DNA of 64,000 bases from Hippopus hippopus (lineage: Eukaryota; Mollusca; Bivalvia; Cardiida; Cardiidae). A program made the position numbers and the translations under genes. Below are positions 35,463-46,600 of this stretch, piece after piece. The stretch lies in assembly GCA_946811185.2 (NCBI GenBank), contig OX328101.1:31170122-31234121 (forward strand), in the 5' to 3' direction. The notes below the pieces were generated by a model that was not told where the DNA came from, searched no databases, and worked only from the letters and a program-made list of their open reading frames with translations. Each line of letters opens with the position of its first letter. Position 1 is the first letter of the stretch.

Positions 35463-35687
35463 TTAACGCTTTACAAAGCAATCGCGAGTTTTAACAACCT
35501 TGAAGAAGAAGACTGTTGAAAACACTGTTGAAAAAAGAGAAACTGCTGGTAAATAGCATTTTCTTCTTATCCCACAATGTTTTCTATCCTATCAGACAGA
35601 TATCAATCATTTGAACTATATTAAGTTTATCATATGCAAATGCTTTCAATTTGGACCAGTCTAAAATTCTGCCATTTGCTAAAGCCC
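35463..35687 (-). mobile_element. Family 1 MITE, diverged
   Basis: B end ACGCTTTACAAAGCAATC, core GCTGGTAAATAGC, A half GGACCAGTCTAAAATTCTGC. Confidence 0.7.
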
Positions 35688-35699
35688 CCGCTGAGTGCT

Positions 35700-35950
35700 T
35701 TAATAGAGAAGAAAACAGACAGCACCTAAAGTGATCGATTATTCAGTGTCACTTTCAACATTATTTCTATCATATCCCAGCAACAGTGTCACATATTCAT
35801 AAAGTGTCTTGGGTTCCACCAGTACCAGGCTACGGCTCTTATGCACCCAAGAACTCTCCCACAAAAAACCCAGTGCCTCTAGTGATGATTCTACCCAAGA
35901 CCTCTGGATTGCGTGTCTTACAACTCCCCCATTGAGCTGCCAATAACACA
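35700..35950 (-). mobile_element. SINE, relative of the one at 741
   Basis: Shares TCACTTTCAACATTATTTC, CTCTCCCACAAAAAACCC and the minus-strand tRNA-like head with the 741-960 element; more diverged. Confidence 0.65.
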
Positions 35951-36454
35951 TGAACCCTAAAATGTGTAACAGGAAAATATTCAAGGTCAAAAAAGAGATT
36001 GTAATTCGACATAGCTTAAGAATAGACATCTGAAAATTGCACCTTGCCTATCTACAGTTTTCTATAAAGTTTCAATACCATGACAGCAAAACTGAGGGAG
36101 GAGTTTGTGTAACAAACTTATCTATGAGAACTCACACAGAAATGGAGAGAGACAAACAAACAGACAAAGTAATTCAAGTATACCCCTCAACTGCATCAGG
36201 GCAGGTTAATTGAAAGACATATTACCTAATAGTGATGATAAAGCTTATACCAGGTTACATGCATATACAATTAAATATATATAAATATATTTGTAACACA
36301 AACAATAACACTGCAAATAATGAAAAATGATTTAGTGCAATGAAATAATGAACAACACTTCTGGCTTGTGTGTAAACCTTGAGTCAAACCATTTCTTCTT
36401 CAAACCTATTTGTCAAGGTCTTTGAACTTCAAGAGTTAGTTGTTCAAGCGCTAC

Positions 36455-36700
36455 TTAACCCTTTACCACACAATCACAAGTTTTAACGACCTTGAAGAAA
36501 AAAAAAAAAAAAAAAAAAGCCTTTTAAAAACATCATGGGAAAAGGAGAAAATGCTGGTAACCAGCATTTTCTCCTTTTCCCATGATGTTTTCTACCCGTC
36601 CCAAACAGAATTTAAAATTTTTGAGTCACATTAATTTTGTTGTCTGCAAATGCTTTGAATTCGGTCTAGTCTGCAATTTTGTTGTATGGTAAAGAGTTAA
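36455..36700 (-). mobile_element. Family 1 MITE with A-tract insertion
   Basis: TTAA at both ends; perfect core with GCTGGTAACCAGC; a run of about 20 A extends the B half to 246 bp total. Confidence 0.85.
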
Positions 36701-36929
36701 CTCATTACCAAGTGAAAACCTTTTGGACATTTCCAAATCAAAAGCATTTGCAGATGCCAAACAAAATATGGTCAAGACGGTGAAAATTGTCTTTGAAAAG
36801 TTAGATAACATTTTGGGAAAAGGAGAAACTATAGCTACCAGCATTTTCTCCTTTCCCACAATGTATTCAAAAGCCCTCTTCCTTTTTTGTAAGGCTATTA
36901 AAACTTGTGATTGTGTGGTTAAGGGTTAA
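36697..36929 (+). mobile_element. Family 1 MITE abutting its neighbour
   Basis: Shares its left TTAA with the copy before it, in opposite direction; A end to A end. Core shortened (ACTATAGCTACCAGC). Confidence 0.8.
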
Positions 36930-37307
36930 TCTACCACAGAATCATCACAGTATTTGAAGACAAATTGGTGCAAATGTTAAGAAATTAAATGAAAAAAAAA
37001 AAAAAAAAAACAGCACCCCCCCCCTTTTCTCTAAAACAGACAAAAACATTCTCACAGATAAATATAAAGCAAATACAATATACATATCTTAATCACATTC
37101 ATGTCACACTGATCATTCAAGCACATTTTACATCTCTGACTCTTTAACAAATGACTTACAGACAACCTTTTTGGTCGTCTGGAAGCACAATGTAAAAACA
37201 TTGGGTCAGATCTAGAATTCGCTTGAAATGACAAGCAATTTCTCATTCTGCTACGATTTTTTAATAACTATCCAGTATTAAACTTTCAATTACGTTGAAA
37301 GTCCCGA

Positions 37308-37495
37308 TTTAACTCTTTATCAAATAACACAATTCTAGAGGTGTTCAGTTGGTAAGCATTTGCAGATAGCAAATTATAAGTAAATCAAATGTTGAGATTT
37401 GTCTTTTATAAGGTAGAAAACATTGTGGTAAAAGGAAAAAAAAAATGCTTGTTACCAGTGAAGTCTAAAATTTTGTCATCTGGTAAAGAGTTTAT
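37308..37495. mobile_element. Family 1 hybrid with two A ends
   Basis: Left A half TTTAACTCTTTATCAAATAA; after a reduced core it passes to an inverted A end (GTCTAAAATTTTGTCATCTG). Confidence 0.6.
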
Positions 37496-37554
37496 ACGGT
37501 GATGACAATTCTATCAAAGCAGGATCTAAGATTCAATTTTAATGTAAATCAAGG

Positions 37555-37690
37555 CAGTCTGATCTTTGATCTACACTGTCCGATAAGGAAGTCTTGTCCA
37601 CCAAAAAATACCTTTGAAACAGCAAAATTTGGGTTTTTACTATCAGCTCAAAAATTTCATTTCACTTATTTAGCAGGATAAGGGTTAAAC
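37555..37690. mobile_element. Family 5 half element
   Basis: GCAGTCTGATCTTTGATCTA through TTTAGCAGGATAAGGGTTAA; only one arm of the core is present. Confidence 0.6.
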
Positions 37691-38081
37691 CAACTGAAAG
37701 TGTGAATTTCATCTATTTCACACTTCAACAATAGGTATACAAAAACATCTATACCACTAAAAGGTATATTTATACAATATGTATGTGTTATATGAAAGAC
37801 TGATTCAGAAAACTAATGCAGAAAATATAAAATTATCTGCGATAAAAGTACAACCCCTTCCTAAATGTCTATGTAACTGTGGAGACATCGATTCATCTGA
37901 ACTTCAACTTTAGATTCTCACTTTGTCAAAATAAATTTGAGAAATGATCTGGTGAAAGGGGAATGAATAGAGGAACGTTGTTTTATGGGCATTGATAGCT
38001 CTGTTCATTTAGTGCTCAATATGAATTAAAAGATGTTAAAGTGTGATTTTTGTGCTTAAAAAGATTCGAAAATAATGGTAG

Positions 38082-38330
38082 GCTAAAGGTTTATTGCATC
38101 TCTGTGAAGCATCATACCTAGCAAGTCATCATATAATTAGAAATCAATAAAATCCATTTTGTCTAACAACCATTTTAATCATGGGGTAGAAGAGTCCTTT
38201 GACCTGCAGAAAATCGATCAATAGCAAAAAGCTTTAACCCAGATCAGCCTGCGCAGACTGCTCAGGCTGACCTGGGTCTTTGCTTTTTTTAGATTCATTT
38301 AACCCCTTTTTTTACAGGGCATGGCTCATT
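38082..38330. mobile_element. Family 2 palindromic MITE
   Basis: Inner CAGCCTGCGCAGACTGCTCA and GGCTGACCTGGG; right end CAGGGCATGGCTCA; left end decayed. A further left-half fragment lies at about 38733-38830. Confidence 0.65.
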
Positions 38331-39296
38331 TTATTTCCCCTGCCGTTTGTGTCATAGGTTTGGAAGAATCTTTCCAATCTAAATCTGCATACAAGGAATT
38401 AATACGTCCGTGAAAATGGCTTTTCTAGACTCCCTAAACTGTGAAACAAGTGGTAAGTACTGACTACAAAGAAAAATATGTGTCTAAAATCTAATTTGAA
38501 AAAGAAAAAAGAGAATAAAATATTCTGTTAGAAATATGTATATATTAGAAATACAAAATAGCTCCTTTCTATCATATAAGCATGATTATGGAAGTTATCT
38601 CATGTGATAGGAGTAAATAACTCTTTCAAGGATGTAAACAATCTGTTTCTTCTCACATGTCTGCACACAAGTTTGTAGGTTCTCGTTAGAGTGTTACCAT
38701 CTAGGCCAAAGTTTATGCAGATAAAAGCTAGCAGTCATGCTCTGGCCAAAGGAGGTTTAATGCATGTCTGTGTTGCATTTTACTAAGGAAGCTATCACAC
38801 AATTATGAATCCATAAATTCCACTGGATCCACAAAATCCATTTCATATTCGAAGTTTGTCTGCACAATGAATTTCATTTCATCCATCATCACTTAAAATT
38901 TGTGAAATAAACAGCTGCAACAATTACCATTTTTACCTCTCTGCCATTGGTAGTATAGGAAAATATTGTGGCTAAAGGAAAAATTTATTGTAACAAACAG
39001 TTGCTTCTTTTCCAACCAAGTTTTTCATACCACTGAGAATGATGTTTTCCGTTCCTTCAAATGTTCGTCATTTGTGTGATTCTCTTCAGTTTGTGGTCTG
39101 TGTGAAATATAGCCTCTATGGTCATGATTTATTCTAAATGCTTGTTTAGTTGAGAATCTGTTTATTCTTTTCAACTTAATTCTGTTATTTCTGACATTTC
39201 TTGCCCTCAGAACTTTCAAAATAAACTTCTACAGAACAATTGAAGACAAGTCAGTCAAAGGAATTCATCACCCCTCAGCCTTATCTCCGTACATCC

Positions 39297-39580
39297 TAAC
39301 TCTTTACTAAATAACAAAATTTTGGACTTTTCCAAGATAAAAACATTTGCACTCATGTCACTCATATGATAAGATTAATCTCTGAAAGGGTAAAAAATGC
39401 TGGCAACCAAAATTTTCTCCTTTTTCCCAAAATGTTTCCAAAAGCCTCAAAAAGAGTTAAAAACGTTGAGGGAAAGGAGAAAATACTGGCTCCCAGCAAT
39501 ATCTTCTTTTCCAACAATGTTTTATAAATCTTCTACTTCAGGATTTTCTGGTACAACAAAATTGTTTGGCAACAGGTTAA
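39297..39580 (+). mobile_element. Family 1 MITE with repeated core
   Basis: A end ACTCTTTACTAAATAAC; two partial cores in series, the second after AAAAAGAGTTAAAAACG; ends at the TTAA shared with the next copy. Confidence 0.6.
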
Positions 39581-39804
39581 CCCCTTACCAGACGACAAAA
39601 TTTTAGCCTTGTCCAAATTGAAAGCGTTTGCAGACGACAATTTTAATGTGGCTCAAATGGTGTAATTTTTCTTTGATAGGGTAAAAACATTGTAGGGAAA
39701 GGAGAAAATGCTGGTAACCAGCATTTTCTCCTTTTCCCACAATGTTTTCAAAACGCTTCTTTCCCAAGGTCATTAAAAGTCGGCATTGTGCGGTAAAGGG
39801 TTAA
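39577..39804 (+). mobile_element. Family 1 MITE, complete, flipped core
   Basis: TTAA at both ends, 228 bp; core GCTGGTAACCAGC although the A end is left. Confidence 0.87.
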
Positions 39805-40013
39805 CAAATTTTGTTCTATGCCAGGATGCTGTTCTGTATGTCCGTGTTGCCATGTTCTTCCACTGTCACTAGGTCTGGTGCTATCACTAAAACTTGTTGT
39901 CTAGGATTTACGGGTGGATGTGAAGCACTTCTGTTAAACGGTTTCCTCTAGAAATTATAAAAATAAAAATATATGTCATTCACCATTAGAGAGGGCACAG
40001 GATATTAACTCTT

Positions 40014-40242
40014 TATTACGCTTTACCAGACGACAAAATTTTAGCCATGTCCAAACTGAATGCATTTGCAGATGACAGTTTCGATGTGGCTCAAATGGTG
40101 TGATTTTTCTTTAATAGGGTAGAAAACATGTGGGAAAAGGAGAAAATGCCGGTTACCAGCATTTTCTCCTTTTCCCACAATGTTTTCAGAAGGCCTCTTT
40201 CTCAGGGTCATTAAAAGTCGGCATTGTGTGGCAAAGAGTTAA
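40014..40242 (+). mobile_element. Family 1 MITE, complete
   Basis: Core GCCGGTTACCAGC. The left terminus is doubled: TTAACTCTTTATTACGCTTT at 40005 onward. Confidence 0.8.
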
Positions 40243-40290
40243 GAGAAAAAAACTGTCAGACTCTTGTACAATAGAAGAATTTAGAGACCA

Positions 40291-40490
40291 TAGGTATAAC
40301 ATGACTCAAACGATGTAATTTAAAATGAAAGGGTTGAAAAAGTAGTGGGAAATGGAGAAAATGCTGGTTACCAGTACTTTCTCCTTTTCCAACAATGGTT
40401 TTACATCAAACAATTCCAAGTTTCAACAACCATGAAGAAGGCTTTTGAAAAAGTTGCTGGAATAAGACAAATTGCAGGTAACTATCATTG
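40291..40490. mobile_element. Rearranged family 1 pieces
   Basis: A-half tail and core (GCTGGTTACCAGT), then an inverted B half (CAAACAATTCCAAGTTTCAA). Confidence 0.55.
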
Positions 40491-40980
40491 GATGGTATGA
40501 AATGATAAGATATAAATCAAAACCCAAAAGAAGGCCAAGTCAATGTACTTAACAAAAAAAAAAAAAAACTTAAAACGTGGAAGTTCAAAGAAGTTTTGCA
40601 TGGAATACTAGTATCTCATTCAATAGAGAAAAGAATCAAGCAAAGACCAGACTGGTCGTAATGTGCAATGAGGTCTTAGGAACATGGGAAGAAGCAAAGA
40701 ACTTTGTATGGTAAAACATGACAAACAACTTTCACTTTTGCCACAATGTTTTCAATAGTAGATATCTGCAAGACTAAGTTGTTTGCCTCCTACCCCTGGT
40801 TTCTGTGGTATTGGTTTTGACAACACTGGAACATCCTCTGTGTAGAAAACAGTATGCTATAAATTGACATTATTGTCATAAATGATTAATTCTCAAATAC
40901 ATACACATATTACCTATTCAATAATAACTTTTTCACACCATGTAATCATGTGACAGGATGTGAAATGAACCACACAGCTT

Positions 40981-41252
40981 TTAACTCTTTACCAGACAAT
41001 CCTGAGTTTTAATGACCCTAAGAAAGAAGCCTTTTGAAAACACTGAGGGAAAAGGAGAAAATGCTGGACACCAGTAATTCTATGCTGGAAACCAGCATTT
41101 TCTAAGCTGGAAACCAGCATTTTCTCTGTTACCCACAATATTTTTCTACCCTTTCAAAGACAGAAATTATTGTATGAGCTACACCCCATGTTTTGCCTGC
41201 AAATGCTTTCAATTTGGTAAAGTCCAAAATTTTGTCGATTGGTAAAGAGCTC
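40981..41252 (-). mobile_element. Family 1 MITE with triplicated core centre
   Basis: B end with TTAA left; the centre shows GCTGGACACCAG, GCTGGAAACCAGC and GCTGGAAACCAGC in series; A end GGTAAAGAGC. Confidence 0.75.
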
Positions 41253-41294
41253 AGCAAAATTTGGCCACTAAATAAGCTTCAATGCCAAGGCCCA

Positions 41295-41580
41295 ATTTCA
41301 CAAAAAAACTTAAGTCTCTTATTTTGCTCAGATTCGCTAAAAGACTCATTTTCCAGCTTAAGTTGAGTTCAGTACTAGAGACATGAACAGACTTATGTAA
41401 TGTTCTCTAATCTTGAGCTGACACAATGTTTCTGGCTCAACTCAGCAAAAGAAATGAATTAAACTCGGTAAACAGACTTTAGTTAACTATTTTGCTAAGT
41501 TAAGTCTAAAAGATTGTCTGTTAAATGAGTCTCTTAGCGGATCTGAGCAAAGTAAGAGACTTAAGTTTTTTCATGTATTT
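41295..41580. mobile_element. Palindromic MITE of another family
   Basis: Long inverted arms: AACTTAAGTCTCTTATTTTG with GCTCAGATTCGCTAAAAGAC on the left, and their mirror at about 41521-41566. Confidence 0.7.
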
Positions 41581-43457
41581 GCTAAATCTTTTTCATGTAT
41601 TTGCTGAATCTTAGCACATACTCTACATCTGGCTTATATAGATCCAGAGTTTAGCTTGAACATAGAATGCTTCTAATACAAAGACAATGAGATACATAAA
41701 GTCCAGAAACTAGTTTTCTCTCCTTTGTTACAAATGTTTTCTTTTTTCTTTCTCTGTTGATTAAAATCTGTTAAAGTTGTAAATGTGAGCAAAAAATATT
41801 TCTTGTCACTGTTAATTCAAGTGTTAAAATTATTCCGATGTTACTAAAAAGCAAAAATGTACTTCCAACATAAATCAATTACAATTGGGAATCAACAATT
41901 ATGTTTGTCAAAGGGGCATTAAACCAGATTTTGTTGCGCGCCCCCCCCCCCCCAAAAAAAAACCTGGGTGATGACATCGTAAAAGAAAAAATCATATGGG
42001 TGTGATTGTTTACCCCTAGATTGGTTAAAGAAAAAGATGCGAGAAAAACATATCTCTCTACCAACAGAGCTACCAAGCTAACTGGACTATATCTGTGTTT
42101 CAAATGTATTCATCCTTTGTTTTGCATAACGGTTATAGCATTACTAATAGAATAGGAAATTGTACAGTTATCTAGAGGATTGGCTGGGGCAACATGTCGA
42201 GCCCTCCATGGGGGAGTTAGTAAAGAACTGCAAAAGCTGCACTTTGAAAAAAAGTAACCAATCACAAAATGCATATCTATCTTATTTATGATCGCTTTGT
42301 TTTCAAATTTGCATGAGGGTAGGAGTATTCCCTATTTATGAACAAGTAGAAGTTTAATTAATGACCTGTAAGTATGACCTTGACCTTGAAATTACTGTAG
42401 CGAATAATTCATAGAGACACTCGCTACTCATTAAGTAGAACCTTGTACCTAACTGAACAAATGTTTTAAATAGCACTTCTTCTCATAAAGGAGAACAGTT
42501 GTGCTAAATTATTTTTCGAGCACTTCATGATTGTAGAAGTTCTGGTCTAGATAAATCTGGACAGATGCACATATGCACTTACCAACAAACACACTAAGGC
42601 ACACACACACATACACCGAAACAACATAATCTCGCTCACTGCAAGCAGGCTCGACAAAAATCTCCTTATCTCCTCGTGTTTTCTACATGCATTTCTATCC
42701 ATGTTTTACTTTCAAAGCCATCTTTGCTAGCCAATTAAAATTAGCCATCCTTGTACAGATTTTCTAGAAAATTTTTGAAATGAAATCTGGTGTATTGCTT
42801 GTTTAACTCACAACGCTATAGGCCGATATAAGTAGTTATATAAAGGGCAAATACTTCAAACAAAATACATGTCTTTATGTTTTGAATGCATTGTGTGAAA
42901 ATAGTGATTTCTTACAGTGTATCAATTTGCTCTTCTCTAGAATGATTTTAAAAGATGTCCACAAGCTGGACATAAAGTTATACTCATATGGTAATGTATT
43001 ATACTCCTGTAATACAGCCAATTACATACCTGCAGCAATGTCTTCCATTGACTAGATGAGAGTAAAACAATATCAGTATCATGTGCTATGAGTCCTACTT
43101 AACCACCTGCAGATGACTGTTTCACCCTGTAGTAAACCACTTTTGAAAAAAGTGTTGCAAAAGGCTCATTAGCGCAACTTCTCCTTTGCCATAATACTCT
43201 TACATATACATGTATTAATGTATAAGGCCCTACTTTATATTGGTTACCCATACTTTACAAGGCTGTGTATAGAGTTGTCTGCTGTAAGGCTGCTCTAGGA
43301 GGTAGATCCAAGATCAGACTGCAGGGTACTAGCATTTTCTCATTTCTGAAACTCTGGATTATTTGGTTAAAGGTTATTAAAACCTCTGTAAGCATTCAAC
43401 AACACATTTCAGGAAAATGTAAATTTTCATAATTTTGATAACAAAAAACTTAAATCA

Positions 43458-43649
43458 CTATCTCATACACAATGTGAAATAACAAAATCTCACATTTGAA
43501 GACTGTGTGGATATACTGGATCTTTTTGCAGCTCTGGCCCTGGCAACTTGTATGTGTCTTTTTATGTCTACAACAACATCTGTTTCATCCAGTATCTCCT
43601 CTTGTATCAGCTCTTCAAGTACATCTTCTAGGGTTATGATACCTACAGT
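43458..43649 (-). CDS. Gene B exon 8 (last CBS segment, stop)
   Basis: Acceptor TTGACAG at 43650-43651. Codes TVGIITLEDVLEELIQEEIL, DETDVVVDIKRHIQVARAR and ends TLCMR with TAG at 43458. A possible donor (AAT|GTGAGA) about 12 codons before the stop would allow a longer isoform, but I found no further exon. Confidence 0.8.
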   Translation of the reverse strand, partial: TVGIITLEDVLEELIQEEILDETDVVVDIKRHIQVARARAAKRSSISTQSSNVRFCYFTLCMR

Positions 43650-46600
43650 CTGTCAAAAAAGAAATCTTTGAAGCTTTTCATACAGGTTACAGCCTTCATC
43701 TTCTAGTGTTATGATACCTGCAGTCTGGCAAAAAAACAGATATCTGGTGTAATAATACCTACAGCCTGACAAAAAAAAAAAAATCTTCTATAGTTACATT
43801 TACTTAAGACTCTAGCCAAATAAAAACCTTCTAGTATCATCAAACCTACAACCTGGCAAACGAAGCAGAAATCTCCCAGAGTTACAATACCTAAAGTCTG
43901 ACAATAAGAGAAATCCTTTAGGTTATTGATTCCCAAAGCTTGAAGAAAAGGTCATTAATATTGGTCATCTGTGTGGACTTAAACTGCCTAAAAAGATTGC
44001 TTTTCAAACCAACATGAACAGGAATCTATCACCAAGTAACATAGTAATAATAAAGAAAAACCCTACATTTTTCCTTGCTGTACATTTCATACATCTTTTG
44101 TGTGATCTTTTTCCTTTAAAATTCTGCAACTCTTGCATTACTAATTGCAATCTGAATAGTTTTTGTGGATGATATAGATCAAGGTCAGACTGCACTCAAT
44201 ACAGAGTCTAATCTTTGATATACTCTTTCCAATATCTCATGCTTAAGTATGACTGAAAATATCAACTTCAGTGAAAATGTACTTTTACATCTGAAAAAAG
44301 GTAAAATTCATTTCCGTGGCAGCTAAATAGTTAAAAGGCATTTTTTGATCAAAGTAGAAAAAAAACAACACCTTTTCTGCTATATCCAAAATATCTTCAT
44401 CGTCAGACTCATGACCAAGTAGAGGAATGTTAGGATTATCATCAAGATTCCTTGAATGATGTCCAAGAGAAACTTCATGACCTTTGTACGACTTCACAAT
44501 TGCCAAGTGACCTTGAAAAGACATATAATGTAATTTAACTCTTGACAAGATAACAAAGCCTTAAACTTTTGCTCCTTTTTCCCACATTGTTTAGGCATAC
44601 ACAGTTATTTATGAATGGCCAAAGCATTAAAGATTACCTCACTTTTCCACTCTTTTCTGAAAATCATATATTACTGGGGCATAAAAAGTCGTGTATGGAT
44701 GATATTTTGAGACAGCAATGCACAGGTAGTGTGTCAATCTCTCATATATGAGGTTTTGGCTTTGAATCTCTTTATAAGCTTGTTACCTTTTGCACTGCCA
44801 GAATATTTCCAAAAAGCAGTCATAGACAGTGATTGATACCAGATGTGGAGCTGGTGTCATGATCTGCGTGAACTATCAAATGGTTTTAAGTCTTAGAGCA
44901 TTGAGCACAACTTTAGATGTTTCTCTAGATAAAGTAGATCATGATCAGATTGCCTTTTGGGATAGTAAAGATCAAGATCCAACTGCACAGAACATGCAGT
45001 ATTGGATCTACAATGTCCCATTTTTTGTGACCTATTCTTGAAAAAAAAAAAACTCTTTTTTACTAAGTGAAATGTTTTGGTTATCTTCCCTTTTATATAG
45101 AGAGACTCCATTTCATTTATCTAGAACTTTAAGAGTCTATGCTAGCTCACCTTTCCCTTCTTGAAACTCATTTAACAGATCAAACAAGGGTTTATCTTCT
45201 GTTGTTTGTAAAACTGGGCGTGTCATCTCACTATCTATCAAGGACCTAATGGGCGTGGCATCCTCTGGGTCTAGATGAATCAAAGTCTTGACAAGCAGAA
45301 GAGCAATAATGTTCTCTCGGTCACCTTCATACACTGGCACTCGAGAATGAGCGGATGACGTGATCTGCATGTGACATTCAAAAAATTATATACTAGGGAC
45401 AATCAATTTCTATAATCATCATTTCTTCTCATAACTCCTTACCACAGATTCCAACTTTTAACGACCCTGAGACACAAGTCTTTTGAAAACATTAAATTTG
45501 CAGCATATGGCTTAACCCTTTATCACACAATCCCGAGTTTTAACGACCCTGAGAAAGAAGCCTTTTGAAAACATTGTGGGAAAAGGAGAAAATGCTGGTA
45601 ACCAGTATTTTCTCCTTTTCCCACTATGTTTTCAGTCCTATCAAAGACAACTTCCATCATTTGAACCAAATCTAAATTTCTGTCGGCAAATACTTTCAAT
45701 TTGGAAAAGTCTACATTTTTGTCAGGTGGTAAAGAGTTAAAAAACGTTCTTTTGAGATAAAGATAATTAACCCCTTAACACAAGATCCCAAATTTCCAAG
45801 ATCCTGACTACAAGGGCCTCTCGAAAAACATTGTGGGAAAAGGAGAAAACAATGGTAACCAGCATTTTTGCTTATTCCCACAATGTTTTCTATCATTTCA
45901 AAGAAAAATTCCATAAAATGAGCCATATTCAATTTGACATGCAATCTGCTGTCTCTAAAGTACAGTCATTTTGTCATATTGTAAAAAGATACTGTGACTT
46001 AACCCTTTACCAAACAATCCCTTGTTTTTATGACCCAGAGGAAGAAGCCTTCTGAAAACATTGTGGGAAAAGGAGAAAATGCTGGTAACCAGCATTTTCT
46101 CCTGTTCCCACAATGTTTTCTACTCTTCTAAAGTCAAGTTTTAATTTTTGAGTAATGTTTATTTTGTCATCTGCATATGCCTTTAATTTGGACAAGTCTA
46201 AATTTTTGTCATTTGGTAAAGGGTTAAGTTGAAAACAGAAATATATATAAATGCAATTTTTCCTATATGTTCAAAATATCATCAATTCTGGGAAAGAAAT
46301 TGGCCGAGCCTGGGATTGAACCAGTGACCCCCTGTTCCCAAGTCCTGTATGCTACCCACTGAGCTACCCGGGGCTCGCCTGCAGGAGGAAAAGAGTTAAT
46401 GATTAAAAAGCTATAAATAAGGTGAAGTTACGTATGTCATGGTACTGCTGCCCATTCATCTATTCACATCAACCATGCAAACTTGATTGATATGGACTGT
46501 AAAAGCAGTTTCTCCTTCAGCCACAATGTTTTTGAAGTAAAGTTGAGATTAAAAAAAAAGGTCATCTACATAGGTTTTTCTTTGCCAAACATTCCTGAAT

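Larger units (their letters stand above)
21459..43457. other. 22-kb interval without a recognisable gene
   Basis: I found no exon chain on either strand here. It holds family 1, 2, 5 and SINE repeats, the 74-bp satellite, the two diverged copies of one segment, and AT-rich unique DNA. Stretches 21.5-22.0, 31.8-34.2, 38.4-39.2 and 41.7-43.3 kb show nothing I can name beyond fragments and homopolymers. A strong minus-strand donor (GTAAGTATG) after a non-coding stretch at about 27838 is the only splice-like sign. Confidence 0.55.
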
